From assembly GCA_947489705.1 (NCBI GenBank), contig CANLEQ010000011.1:1-64000 (forward strand): a DNA stretch of 64,000 nucleotides, read 5' to 3'. The notes beneath the pieces were generated by a model. That model was given only the letters and a program-made list of their open reading frames with translations. It had not been told where the DNA came from and searched no databases. Positions 20,300-29,644 of the stretch are shown one piece after another (positions within the stretch are counted from its first letter, which is position 1; each line of letters starts with the position of its first letter). The position numbers and the translations under genes were made by a program. This DNA is from an uncultured Paracoccaceae bacterium (GTDB lineage Bacteria; Pseudomonadota; Alphaproteobacteria; Rhodobacterales; Rhodobacteraceae).

Positions 20300-22566
20300 G
20301 CCGGAATAGCCACCGGCCCGCGTTCCACGCTCTGCAATGGCGCGGCCGCGCGTTTGCCGTTCAGCCGAAGCGAATTGCCGATGACGAGGATCGATGACGC
20401 GGACATCGCCAGAGCGGCGATCAGAGGTGTGACAAGCCCGGCGACGGCCAACGGTATCGCGATGCAGTTATAGGCGATAGCCAGCCCGAAGTTCTGACGG
20501 ACCACACGTGCGGTTGCGCGTGCAACGTCTTGCGCCGTGGCCACCGCGTCCAGCCCATCGCGCAGGAACACGAAATCAGCGGCGGTCCGGCCGGCATCGG
20601 CCGCGGTGGACGGTGCCATCGACACGTGCGCCGCCGCCAGAGCAGCGGTATCGTTCAGCCCGTCGCCCACCATCAGCGCGCGGTGCCCCCGGTCGCGAAG
20701 ATCTTCGAGAACGCCCACCTTCCGCGCCGGGGTCATGCCGTGATGCGCCTCGGCGATCCCAAGCGTCTCTGCAACCTGCGCCACCCGGGCTGCGTCGTCG
20801 CCCGACAGCATCGTGACCGGGATACCGGACGACTGCATGTCCGAAATGGTGTCGACCGCGCCGGGGCGCAGGGTCTCGGACAGATCGAACGATAAAGCGG
20901 GGGCGCCTTCGAAGGCGAAGGCGGGGCCGGTAGCCGCCTGTGGATCCGCTGCGATCTCGGCCACCCAGCGGGCGCGGCCGAGCCGTGCGCGACGACCGTG
21001 GACGCGGCCCTCGACCCCGAAACCCGGCACTTCAACCGCATCCGCCACCTCGCATGCCACCTCGGGCAGATGTGCCGCGATGGCCTGCGCGGCCGGATGA
21101 CGCGACTGCATCGCCAGCGCCTTCGACGCTTCCCGTTGTTCGGCTTCGCCCTCGAAGCATGAGGTGACCATTGGCGTCCCTGTGGTCAGCGTTCCGGTCT
21201 TGTCGAAGACGGCGCGGTCGATCTGGGCCAGACGCTCCAGTGCGCTGCCGTCTTTCATCAGGATGCCGCTCCGCATCAGCCGCCCGGCGGCGACGACCTG
21301 GGCCACCGGCACCGCAAGCCCGAGCGCGCAGGGACAGGTGATGATCAGCACGCTGATCGCGACGAAGGCCGAGACCTGCCAATCCCCCGTAACCAGAAGC
21401 CAGCCCGCGAAGGTCGCCACCGCCAGAAGGTGCACGACCGGGGCGTAGAGCCGCGCCGCCCGGTCTGCGATTCGCACATAGGTGCTGCGGCTCGTTTCAG
21501 CCGCGCTCAGCATCCGCATCATTTCGGCCAGGAAGGATTCGGCGACCGGGCGCAATACCTCGACCTCGATTCCGCCGGTGAGGTTCAGCGTTCCGGCCTC
21601 CAGTTCTGTCCCGGGGCTTGCAGCCACCGGCATCGCCTCGCCGGTGACGAGCGAGCGGTCGAGATCGGTGTCGCCATGCAGGATCCGCACGTCGACCGGC
21701 ACCCTTTCGCCAGCGTCGATGTGCAGGATCATGCCCTTCGCGACGGCGTGGAGTGCTATCCATTCGAGCGATCCGTCAGGCCCCCGCGCCATCGCGCCCT
21801 TCGGCGACAGCCGCGCGAGACCGGTCACCGCACTCCGCGCCCTGTCGCGCATGAGCTGATCGAGATACCGACCTGTCAACAGGAAGAAGAGCAGCGTCAC
21901 GGCGGCGTCGAAGAAGACGTGATCGCCGCCCTGCAACAGCTCCGAGAGGCTCAGCGCCAGCGCCAAGAGAACTGCCAGCGCGATCGGCACGTCCATGTTC
22001 AGCCGGCCACCCCTGAGCACGACGAGGGCAGAGCGGAAGAACGGCTGCCCGGCATAGGCCACCACCGGCACGGCGATCAGCGCCGAGATCAGGTGGAATG
22101 TATCGCGCGTGGTCGCCTCCGCCCCCGACCAGACGGCGACCGACAGGAGCATCACGTTCATCGCGCCGAAGCCCGCAACGGCGATGCACCTCAGAAGATC
22201 CGGACCGTCCTGCTGTGCCGATGCCGGCTCGGTGTCGGAGGGATCGAGCGGCCGCGCGGTGTACCCGAGGGCGGCCAGCGCTTCATAGCCCGGCGACGGG
22301 TCGGTGTTGGCGTCCGTCAACGTCACGCGGACCTGCCGCAGCGTCAGGTTGGCCCGTGCGGCAACGACGCCGGGACAATCGATGAGCGCACGTTCGATCC
22401 GGGCGACGCAGGCGCCGCAGGAGATATTCGGGACCGAAATCAGGCAGACTCCATGACCATTGGCGGCAGGTCGCACACTCGCGCTTCGCTCGGCGCGCGT
22501 CACCGGGCCGGACGGCGCCGGTCGTACCTTGCGGTCGTGCTTTTCCGAGATCACGCGCATTGGCAC
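20296..22566 (-). CDS. ccoI: P1B-type copper-translocating ATPase CcoI/FixI
   Basis: HMA 'CGACVARIE', 'TCPCALGLAVP', 'DKTGTLTTG', 'GDGLNDTAALAAA'. Confidence 0.93.
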   Translation of the reverse strand: MPMRVISEKHDRKVRPAPSGPVTRAERSASVRPAANGHGVCLISVPNISCGACVARIERALIDCPGVVAARANLTLRQVRVTLTDANTDPSPGYEALAALGYTARPLDPSDTEPASAQQDGPDLLRCIAVAGFGAMNVMLLSVAVWSGAEATTRDTFHLISALIAVPVVAYAGQPFFRSALVVLRGGRLNMDVPIALAVLLALALSLSELLQGGDHVFFDAAVTLLFFLLTGRYLDQLMRDRARSAVTGLARLSPKGAMARGPDGSLEWIALHAVAKGMILHIDAGERVPVDVRILHGDTDLDRSLVTGEAMPVAASPGTELEAGTLNLTGGIEVEVLRPVAESFLAEMMRMLSAAETSRSTYVRIADRAARLYAPVVHLLAVATFAGWLLVTGDWQVSAFVAISVLIITCPCALGLAVPVAQVVAAGRLMRSGILMKDGSALERLAQIDRAVFDKTGTLTTGTPMVTSCFEGEAEQREASKALAMQSRHPAAQAIAAHLPEVACEVADAVEVPGFGVEGRVHGRRARLGRARWVAEIAADPQAATGPAFAFEGAPALSFDLSETLRPGAVDTISDMQSSGIPVTMLSGDDAARVAQVAETLGIAEAHHGMTPARKVGVLEDLRDRGHRALMVGDGLNDTAALAAAHVSMAPSTAADAGRTAADFVFLRDGLDAVATAQDVARATARVVRQNFGLAIAYNCIAIPLAVAGLVTPLIAALAMSASSILVIGNSLRLNGKRAAAPLQSVERGPVAIPA

Positions 22567-22689
22567 TCTACCCTTTCCACCAACCCCGATCCGGTGTTCG
22601 TCGTGCGGGAACGAGCAGACAGCGCGTTACCTGAATTTGCCAATTCCGCCGTACATGCGGGTCACTGGCATGGAACGCGGATTGCCTTT

Positions 22690-22703
22690 TTGATCGAAAT
22701 CAA
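22690..22703. promoter_or_regulatory. FNR/CRP-type box between ccoI operon and hemerythrin-like gene
   Basis: TTGAT-CGAA-ATCAA perfect inverted half-sites. Confidence 0.8.
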
Positions 22704-22768
22704 AGATTCCAACGGTTTTTCATGCCAGCTCTCTTTCCATGCATCTGAGACGACAGGACCGTTAATTC

Positions 22769-23230
22769 ATGCATCCGTCAGGGGCTGACCTCCCGGATAG
22801 TTTAGGTGTCGCAAAACGGTTCGACGCCTGTATCGATCGGCAGATTGAACTCAGCCTGGCGCTTGAGGCGCTTGCCGACAGCCTCCCGTCCCGCGTTGAC
22901 ACCTATGCCGCGATGATCCTCATGGATCGGCTGACGACCACCCTGAAACGCTGCCACCGGCTGGAGGAGACGATGGTGTTCCCCGTCCTGAGAATTTCAT
23001 GCGTCGATGTCGGCCCGATCCTGGAGCGGCTGCGCATCGAACATGTCGAGGATGAGGATCACGCCGCGGACCTTCGGGATGCCCTGGAGGCCTTCGCGAC
23101 GCACCATCGGACCGCGGCGGCCGACGAGCTCGGCTACATGCTGCGTGGTCTATTCACGGCGCTGCGGCGGCACGCCGCCTTCGACAAGGACCATGTCCTG
23201 CCGCTCTACCGCCGCAGCTGCGGTCCCTGA
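22769..23230 (+). CDS. hemerythrin (HHE)-like domain protein
   Basis: conserved His/Glu spacing 'CHRLEETMVFPVL…LRIEHVEDEDHAADL…ALRRHAAFDKDHVLPLYRR'. Confidence 0.65.
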   Translation: MHPSGADLPDSLGVAKRFDACIDRQIELSLALEALADSLPSRVDTYAAMILMDRLTTTLKRCHRLEETMVFPVLRISCVDVGPILERLRIEHVEDEDHAADLRDALEAFATHHRTAAADELGYMLRGLFTALRRHAAFDKDHVLPLYRRSCGP

Positions 23231-23234
23231 GCCG

Positions 23235-23951
23235 TCAGAGACCCGACGCGGCCATCAGCGCGCCATGGTCGGTGATCGTGACATGGCGGTTCGTCTCGAT
23301 GGCGACGATGCCGGCCTTTCGCAGACGGGTGAAGTGGCGGCTGACCGTCTCGATCGTCAGCCCAAGGAAATCGGCGATGTCGGCCCGCTTCAGGGGAATG
23401 TCGAATTCCTGCGAATATCCCTCCTTCAGTGGATCGACGTGCCGGCTGAGAAGAAGAAGGAACGACGCCACCTTCTCGGCGGCGGACTTCTGGCCCAGCG
23501 TCATCATCCAGTCGCGCGCATCGTCAAGCTCGCGCAGGGCCTGCCGGTGCAGCCGATGTTCGAGCGCCGGAGAGCACCGCACGATGTCCTCAAGCGCGGA
23601 TCTCGGGAACGTGCACAGGCGCACGGTGCTGGCCGCCTCGGCGCCGACCTCGCTGCTTTCCGAGAACGGGCGGCCGAGAAAGTCAGGTGCGAATTGCAGT
23701 CCGACGATCTGCTGGCGCCCGTCGGGCATGAGCTTGGTCAGTTTCACCACGCCGCTGAGGATATTGGCGTAGCTTTCGGCTGGGATTCCGGCTGCGATCA
23801 GTTCCGTTCCGGGCTCCACCTCGCGCCGTCCCGTTCTGCGGCCGAGCCGAACGAGCTGACCTGGATCCAGTGCGCCGCATATCCCCTTGTGGCGCGCCTC
23901 GCATGCGCGGCAGAGCACGGGGATGTCCGAGTTGTGAATGTCCAGTCGCAT
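23235..23951 (-). CDS. FNR-type (FnrL-like) oxygen-responsive regulator
   Basis: N-terminal 'CRACEARHKGIC' cysteines plus 'RLCTFPR'; HTH 'KRADIADFLGLTIETVSRHFTRLRKAGIV'. Confidence 0.9.
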   Translation of the reverse strand: MRLDIHNSDIPVLCRACEARHKGICGALDPGQLVRLGRRTGRREVEPGTELIAAGIPAESYANILSGVVKLTKLMPDGRQQIVGLQFAPDFLGRPFSESSEVGAEAASTVRLCTFPRSALEDIVRCSPALEHRLHRQALRELDDARDWMMTLGQKSAAEKVASFLLLLSRHVDPLKEGYSQEFDIPLKRADIADFLGLTIETVSRHFTRLRKAGIVAIETNRHVTITDHGALMAASGL

Positions 23952-24013
23952 AGTCTCGGCCCTCTCGCCGATCGGTCTTGCGGTTGCCGGGCCCCTCCGG
24001 TCCCAAAGCCCCT

Positions 24014-24502
24014 CTACATGGCGTTGGACTGCCAATCCTGATCGAGAGGCCCTGGTGTCGGCTCGCACTCCGGTTCACGCTTCGGAAAACCGAGCAGAAA
24101 CAGCCCGAGCGCCTTCGCTACTTCTATGGCCGCATAGAGAAGATGATGAAAGGAGGCTTCCGGCATCTCGCCGGACATGATCGTCTCGACGCGCGCCGTC
24201 AGCGCCGGAAGCAGCCAGACCACTTGCACCGCGAGACCGATGATTACCGCCGCCGTCACGATCCGGCGCCAGCGCGACGGCCGCGATACCCAAACCGTCA
24301 CGGCGAGAGCGACGGCGAGTATCCATTCGACCCGCGAGAAAGCCCCGAAGGTCAGCTGTCCCACGTCCAGCGCCGTCGGCAAGTCAAGCCCTGCCGCCTG
24401 GAACTTGACGGGTGTCGCGATGAAGGAGACGCCGATCAACATGCCGAGCCAGATCGCGGCGATCATCGGGCGCAATCTGGCGACGTCAACCAATGGCGGC
24501 AT
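24014..24502 (-). CDS. membrane protein of unknown function
   Basis: multi-TM ORF in operon with fdxA and trHb genes. Confidence 0.55.
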   Translation of the reverse strand: MPPLVDVARLRPMIAAIWLGMLIGVSFIATPVKFQAAGLDLPTALDVGQLTFGAFSRVEWILAVALAVTVWVSRPSRWRRIVTAAVIIGLAVQVVWLLPALTARVETIMSGEMPEASFHHLLYAAIEVAKALGLFLLGFPKREPECEPTPGPLDQDWQSNAM

Positions 24503-24511
24503 GGCGGTCTC

Positions 24512-24847
24512 CTATCCAGGGTTCGAACTGAAATGGTCCGCGAACTTGTTGGCTACGCCGTCCCACTCGGCAGCGTCGTCCGGCGGTGGCTTCGCGGTAA
24601 CGATGTTGGGCCAAATCGCGGAATGTTCCGCATTGAGCACCAGCCATCCGGCCAGATCCGGAACCGTATCGGTGTCGGCAAAGATCGCTTCGGCCGGGCA
24701 TTCGGGCACGCAGACGCCGCAATCGATGCACTCGTCCGGGTGGATCACCAGCATGTTCTCGCCCTCGTAGAAACAATCGACGGGGCAGACCTCGACGCAG
24801 TCGGTGTATTTGCAGCGGATGCAGTTGTCGGTGACGACATAGGTCAT
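24512..24847 (-). CDS. fdxA: ferredoxin (FdxA-type 7Fe)
   Basis: '[47 protein letters not shown]'. Confidence 0.95.
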   Translation of the reverse strand: MTYVVTDNCIRCKYTDCVEVCPVDCFYEGENMLVIHPDECIDCGVCVPECPAEAIFADTDTVPDLAGWLVLNAEHSAIWPNIVTAKPPPDDAAEWDGVANKFADHFSSNPG

Positions 24848-25278
24848 CCGGTCACCATCGGCGCATGCAGGTCATCGAGAGCGGGAAAGACGGCCATGCG
24901 CAGGCTGCGGGCGATCTTTTCGGCCCGCTCCACGAACAGGGCGGCCACGTCGGGCTCGCAGGTCTCGCGCGCGGTCTCGGCAAAGAGGCCCAGCCAGATC
25001 GCGAAGTGCTCGGGCCGGAGGTCTGACAACCCCTGATGCGCGGGAACCGGCCTGCCGTGATAGCGCCCGGTCATGCATGTGACCGATGACCAGAAGGCGA
25101 ACATCTTCTGCAGATGCGGCTCCCAGTCATCGCCGATCCTGGCGGCGACGATCGGGCCGAGTTGCGGATCCCGGCGCGCGCGCCCGTAGAACCGCCGCAC
25201 GAGACGTTCGATCAGGACGTCGTTGATTGACGGGTTCAGGGGCTGTCGCCGCGGGTTCGAAGGCTCGGACATCATCAC
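24844..25278 (-). CDS. truncated haemoglobin (group III-like)
   Basis: '[59 protein letters not shown]'. Confidence 0.88.
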   Translation of the reverse strand: MMMSEPSNPRRQPLNPSINDVLIERLVRRFYGRARRDPQLGPIVAARIGDDWEPHLQKMFAFWSSVTCMTGRYHGRPVPAHQGLSDLRPEHFAIWLGLFAETARETCEPDVAALFVERAEKIARSLRMAVFPALDDLHAPMVTG

Positions 25279-25286
25279 CTCCTAAG

Positions 25287-25303
25287 AAGTATTCTCAGTG
25301 CAT
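25287..25303. promoter_or_regulatory. candidate NsrR operator upstream of trHb-fdxA
   Basis: AAGTAT-TCTCA-GTGCAT, 2 mismatches to ATGYAT-N5-ATRCAT. Confidence 0.5.
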
Positions 25304-25440
25304 TTTATAAGACCACCTTCCATGAACATCAAGGCGTAGTCGAGTTTCCGTCTGCACAGATTTGCTGCAAGTTCAGAAAAACACCCGGGCGGCGCCTGGC
25401 CACCCGGATGTCGTCCGTCCCGCCTTCCCTGGGAGCCGGA

Positions 25441-25893
25441 TCAGTTGGTCATCGCGCCAGCCTGCTCGAGCAGGTCGTCGAACCGCTTCGCGGCTCGGCC
25501 GCGCTGCCGTACATCGCGGACCACGTCAAAGTTGCGTTCGAAGTCGCCGACGAGGATCAGGCCGACCATACCCAGTCCGTAATGCGGCTCGCAGATATAG
25601 CCATACGTGCCCTCGACCGCGAATGTGAAGGTCACCGGCTCGCTGATCGCGCCGTCCCATCCCGCAGCTCCGGCCGGGATCATCGCCTCCATGCTGGTCG
25701 AGTTGTGGCCGCGGTCGGTCGGCACAAAGGTCACCGTGTCGCCCGGTGCGATTTTCAGCAGCGCCGGCTCGAACACCATCGTCTTCTCTCCCCCGGAGCT
25801 CACGTTCAGCATCCGGACCTCGAAGTCGTCGGCTGACGCGGCGAAAGGAGCGAGTGCCAGCGTCAGGCCGAGGATCGTGTATCTGATGGTCAT
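25441..25893 (-). CDS. pseudoazurin
   Basis: type-1 copper motif 'YGYICEPHYGLGMVGLI', 'DRGHNSTSMEAMIP'. Confidence 0.9.
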   Translation of the reverse strand: MTIRYTILGLTLALAPFAASADDFEVRMLNVSSGGEKTMVFEPALLKIAPGDTVTFVPTDRGHNSTSMEAMIPAGAAGWDGAISEPVTFTFAVEGTYGYICEPHYGLGMVGLILVGDFERNFDVVRDVRQRGRAAKRFDDLLEQAGAMTN

Positions 25894-25904
25894 GTGATTT
25901 CTCC

Positions 25905-26981
25905 TCAGTAGGATCCCGACCCCTCGCCGATCTCTTCGCCGCCGCTGTCGAAGAGGCCCTCCTGGACCGGCTCTCCGTCGACGAGGACGTGGCCGACGAG
26001 ACCTTTCTCCAGCCGCGAGAGCGCGTGGTCGACCAGGTTGAACGTCCCCGGCACCTCGAACTCGAAATCGAGCATGGTGGCGCCGCCGGGTGGCACGGTG
26101 ACCGTCTGCACGTCGCGGATGGGCTCGGACACGGCGCTGCCGAACACGTAGGCTTCGTCGATGATCTCGCCGATCAGATGGATCGACGAGGTCAGGTTCG
26201 GCCCTCCGACGCCGAAATAGATGCGCGCCGTCTCGCCGGTCAGGGCCACCATCGGGAATCCGCCCTCAGTCAGCGCGCCGACGGCACCGTTGAACACGGC
26301 GTAGGTCGGGCGCTCGTCGATCAGCCGCTCCCAGCTTTCGGTGACCTGACCGCGGGTACCGAACGGCTCCGTGGTATAGATTTCACCCTGCATCACGTAC
26401 CATTCATGATCGACCGGCGGCAGACCGCCTTCGGGTTCGACCAGGATCAGGCCGTACATGCCGTTGGCGATGTGCAGCGCCACGGGTGGCGTGGCGCAAT
26501 GGTAGACATACAGTCCCGGCTTCAACGCCTTGAAGGAGAACGTGTTGGTCTCGCCCGGTGCGGCAAAGGACACGTCGCCGCCTCCACCCGGTCCGGTCGC
26601 CGCATGGAAATCGATGTTGTGGACCATCTGGCTGTCGATCGGGTTGCGCAGCGTCACGTTTACCGTGTCGCCGACCCGGGCGCGGATCATCGGACCCGGC
26701 ACCGTCCCGTTGAACGTCCAATAGCGGAAGGTCGTGCCCTGATCGAGATGCGCTATCCGCTCCTCGGTCACCAACTCGAGCTCGTGCGTCTTGGGCGCCC
26801 GCTCGCCGATCGGCTCGGGCACGTCCGTCGGCGCCCGCACGATCTCGCCGGTGCGCACATCGACTTGACCCATGGCCGGAAGTGCTGTCGTCGCGAATGC
26901 GGCGGCGACGATCGTGGCAACGGACCGCTTTGCAAAGCTCCCCGGAGATTTCATCCTCTTACTCCTTTTCAAGAGGGACAC
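25905..26981 (-). CDS. nirK: copper-containing nitrite reductase
   Basis: 'HNIDFHAATGPGGGGDVSFAAPGE', 'GLYVYHCATPPVALHIANGMYGLILVEPEGGLPPVDHEWYVMQGEIYT'. Confidence 0.96.
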   Translation of the reverse strand: MSLLKRSKRMKSPGSFAKRSVATIVAAAFATTALPAMGQVDVRTGEIVRAPTDVPEPIGERAPKTHELELVTEERIAHLDQGTTFRYWTFNGTVPGPMIRARVGDTVNVTLRNPIDSQMVHNIDFHAATGPGGGGDVSFAAPGETNTFSFKALKPGLYVYHCATPPVALHIANGMYGLILVEPEGGLPPVDHEWYVMQGEIYTTEPFGTRGQVTESWERLIDERPTYAVFNGAVGALTEGGFPMVALTGETARIYFGVGGPNLTSSIHLIGEIIDEAYVFGSAVSEPIRDVQTVTVPPGGATMLDFEFEVPGTFNLVDHALSRLEKGLVGHVLVDGEPVQEGLFDSGGEEIGEGSGSY

Positions 26982-26990
26982 GGTGCGGGG

Positions 26991-27443
26991 CTATTGCGTG
27001 GCGCCTGCGCCCCCGCTCACCTGTTCGAACAGCTCCGCCATGCGCTGTGCCGCGCGACCGGGATGCTTGACCGTCTGTGCATCCGCGAGGTTCGGTGTCT
27101 CGTCGCCCACCTGGATCAGACCCACCATCCCGAGCGGATAATGCGGCAGGCACTTGTAGCCGTAGAGGCCGGGAACATCGAAGGTGACGGTGATCTCTTC
27201 GTTAATGCGGCCCTTCCAGGCTTCGGCGCCCTCGGGGATCATTCCCAGGACGGCTTCGCTGTTATGGGTGCGGTCCGTCGCGACGAAGGTGACCGTGTCG
27301 CCCGGCTCGATCGCGAGAAAGGCGGGCTCGAACACCATCGCCTGGCCGTCCGGACCCTTGTTGAGCATCTGCACTTCGTAGTCGGTTGCCAACGCCGGCG
27401 TGGCCATGACACTGGCGATCAGCATGAGGGTCGTCGTTCTCAT
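26991..27443 (-). CDS. pseudoazurin (second paralogue)
   Basis: 'DRTHNSEAVLGMIPEGAEAWKG…GLYGYKCLPHYPLGMVGLIQVGD'. Confidence 0.9.
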   Translation of the reverse strand: MRTTTLMLIASVMATPALATDYEVQMLNKGPDGQAMVFEPAFLAIEPGDTVTFVATDRTHNSEAVLGMIPEGAEAWKGRINEEITVTFDVPGLYGYKCLPHYPLGMVGLIQVGDETPNLADAQTVKHPGRAAQRMAELFEQVSGGAGATQ

Positions 27444-27535
27444 TGGGTGGCTCCTTCTGCTGTCCGGTCAGCCGCCTATTGGACCGCGCGGAACGCTTCG
27501 CTACGGGCTGGCTAGCGTCGTCAGAGTGGAGAAAT

Positions 27536-27549
27536 TTGATTTATATCAA
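27536..27549. promoter_or_regulatory. FNR/NNR-type box in pseudoazurin-nirK / nsrR intergenic region
   Basis: TTGAT-TTAT-ATCAA. Confidence 0.8.
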
Positions 27550-27594
27550 TGATTTGCAAAGAATACCGCGCGGCATTGCCAAGTAATTGAAAAC

Positions 27595-27611
27595 AAGTAT
27601 ATTTAATGCAT
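27595..27611. promoter_or_regulatory. candidate NsrR operator upstream of nsrR-like gene 1
   Basis: AAGTAT-ATTTA-ATGCAT, 1 mismatch to ATGYAT-N5-ATRCAT. Confidence 0.6.
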
Positions 27612-27635
27612 CAAGTAGGTGGAGGAGAGTCTCGG

Positions 27636-28073
27636 GTGCAGCTCAGCAGCTTTTCGGACTATGCCCTGCGCTTGCTGATGAAGCTGGCGCTCGACCCCGA
27701 ACGTTGGAAGACGATCCGCGAAATCGCCGACGCCTACGGCATATCCCGCAACCACATGATGAAGATCGCGCAGGAACTGGGGCAGTTCGGCTACATCGAG
27801 ACGCTCCGCGGGCGCGGTGGCGGACTGCGTCTGAAACGGCCCGCGCATGAGATCAACATCGGCGAGGTCGTGCGTCGGACCGAAGGCAATCTCGCGCTTG
27901 TCGAATGCTTCGATCCGGCGACCAACCAGTGCGTCATCACTGATGCATGTCGGTTGAAAGGGGTCTTGGGCGAAGCACTCGAGGCCTTCTTTCGCGTGCT
28001 CGACGGATACACGCTGTCGGACCTCCTGCAAGAGCGTGGGGCGCTTGTTGCGATCTTGGAGAAAGCGGACTGA
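27636..28073 (+). CDS. Rrf2 family NsrR-like regulator (paralogue 1)
   Basis: 'QLSSFSDYALRLLMKLAL…CFDPATNQCVITDACRLKGVL' three-Cys cluster; GTG start behind GGAGGAGAG. Confidence 0.88.
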   Translation: MQLSSFSDYALRLLMKLALDPERWKTIREIADAYGISRNHMMKIAQELGQFGYIETLRGRGGGLRLKRPAHEINIGEVVRRTEGNLALVECFDPATNQCVITDACRLKGVLGEALEAFFRVLDGYTLSDLLQERGALVAILEKAD

Positions 28074-28089
28074 ACGACAAGGAACGATC

Positions 28090-28347
28090 ATGACGATGAA
28101 ACTCGAGCTTGCGGAGGGTCGGATCACCGTTCCGGCGGAGCTTCTTGCGACGTCCTTCGGGATCGAGCCTGCCGAGGTGTCGGAGATGATGAGATCCGGC
28201 GACATCACCAGCCGGTCCGAGACCGGCGAGGGCGAGCATGCCGGCCGGTTTCGCGTGACCTTCTGGTACGGTGCCCGACAGGTGCGGCTCACTTGCGCCG
28301 AGGATGGAACGGTTCTGACCCGCGTCGCCAGCGTGGCGCGGCGGTGA
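28090..28347 (+). CDS. small protein (DUF6522-like) upstream of nnrS
   Basis: ORF between nsrR and nnrS; stop overlaps nnrS start. Confidence 0.6.
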   Translation: MTMKLELAEGRITVPAELLATSFGIEPAEVSEMMRSGDITSRSETGEGEHAGRFRVTFWYGARQVRLTCAEDGTVLTRVASVARR

Positions 28348-29549
28348 TGGCGCAGACGTCTGCCGAACGAATGCGGGCATGGACCGGCCCCGCGATCCTG
28401 TCCTTCGGCTTCCGGCCGTTCTTTTTGCTGGGGTCGCTCTGGGCGGCTCTGGCCATGATGCTGTGGATGCTGATGCTGACCGGTGGGGTGGTGCTGCCGA
28501 TCGCGTGGGATCCGGTGACCTGGCATGCCCATGCCTTCCTGATCGGCTATCTGGGCGCGATCGTCGCGGGATTCCTGCTGACCGCGGTGCCGAACTGGAC
28601 CGGACGCCTGCCGGTGCTGGGATGGCGATTGGGCGCACTTGCCCTGCTCTGGGTCTTGGAGCGGATCGCCGTACTGGCCTCGGCCATGTTGCCCTGGCCT
28701 GTGGTGATGGCGGCCGATCTTGCGTTCCTAGTCGCCTTGGCCGTTCTGCTTGGAAGAGAGATCGTCGCGGGGCACAACTGGCAAAACCTTATCGTGCTGG
28801 CGCTGCTGGTTCTGCTGATCCTCGGCGGCAGCCTGTCCCATTGGCAGGCCGCGCGGGACGGGACCGCGGCGCATGGTTCGGGCCTGCGGCTGCTGCTGGG
28901 AACAGCGATCATGATGATCGGCGTCATCGGCGGGCGGATTGTGCCGTCGTTCACGCGCAACTGGCTGGTGCGCCAGGGATCGCAAGCGCGCCCCGCGCCG
29001 CCGATGCAAGACTACGACAAGGCAACGCTGCTGGTCATGCTGGCCGCCATCTTGGTCTGGGTTGTCTGGCCGGACACGATCCTGACGGCGCTGCTGTTGC
29101 TCGGGGCGGGCGGGATGCAGGCGCTTCGGCTGACCCGCTGGCGCGGCGACCGCACGGCGGCCGAACCGCTGGTCTGGGTGCTGCATCTAGCCTATTCCTT
29201 CGTGCCGCTGGGCGCACTGGCCTTGGGTGCGTCGATCCTGTGGCCCGGCATGCTGAACCCCGCCGCCGCGCAGCATCTCTGGATGGCCGGCGCCATCGGG
29301 CTGATGACGATGGCCGTGATGACCCGCGCAACGCTGGGGCACACCGGGCGCGACCTGCATGCGGGAGCGGGAACGACTGCGCTCTATCTCGCGCTCGTCG
29401 GAGCAGTCCTGTTGCGGATAGTGGCAAGTATAGGGGCTGCACAGGTGACGACGCTCTATGCCGTGTCGGGTTTCTTATGGAGCGCGGCCTTTCTAGGGTT
29501 CGCTGGGCTCTACGGTCGATTGCTGCTGTATCCAAAGCCCGCAGGCTGA
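28347..29549 (+). CDS. nnrS: NnrS family membrane protein
   Basis: 'GFRPFFLLGSLWAALAMMLW…DPVTWHAHAFLIGYLGAIVAGFLLTAVPNWTG'. Confidence 0.93.
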   Translation: MAQTSAERMRAWTGPAILSFGFRPFFLLGSLWAALAMMLWMLMLTGGVVLPIAWDPVTWHAHAFLIGYLGAIVAGFLLTAVPNWTGRLPVLGWRLGALALLWVLERIAVLASAMLPWPVVMAADLAFLVALAVLLGREIVAGHNWQNLIVLALLVLLILGGSLSHWQAARDGTAAHGSGLRLLLGTAIMMIGVIGGRIVPSFTRNWLVRQGSQARPAPPMQDYDKATLLVMLAAILVWVVWPDTILTALLLLGAGGMQALRLTRWRGDRTAAEPLVWVLHLAYSFVPLGALALGASILWPGMLNPAAAQHLWMAGAIGLMTMAVMTRATLGHTGRDLHAGAGTTALYLALVGAVLLRIVASIGAAQVTTLYAVSGFLWSAAFLGFAGLYGRLLLYPKPAG

Positions 29550-29644
29550 GTTGGCTGGAGTGAAATCGGCGGCGGCCAGCGACGCTGTCTTACTGAACCA
29601 GACGCTCTGGGCGACGATCAGGTTTCAAAGGTGAGGCATCACGG

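Noticed and set aside
21430-22788. 452-aa plus-strand ORF opposite ccoI
   Set aside because: Antisense shadow; composition bias and overlap with a clear P-type ATPase.
25989-27515. 508-aa plus-strand ORF opposite nirK/pseudoazurin
   Set aside because: Antisense shadow; minus-strand copper-protein motifs are unambiguous.
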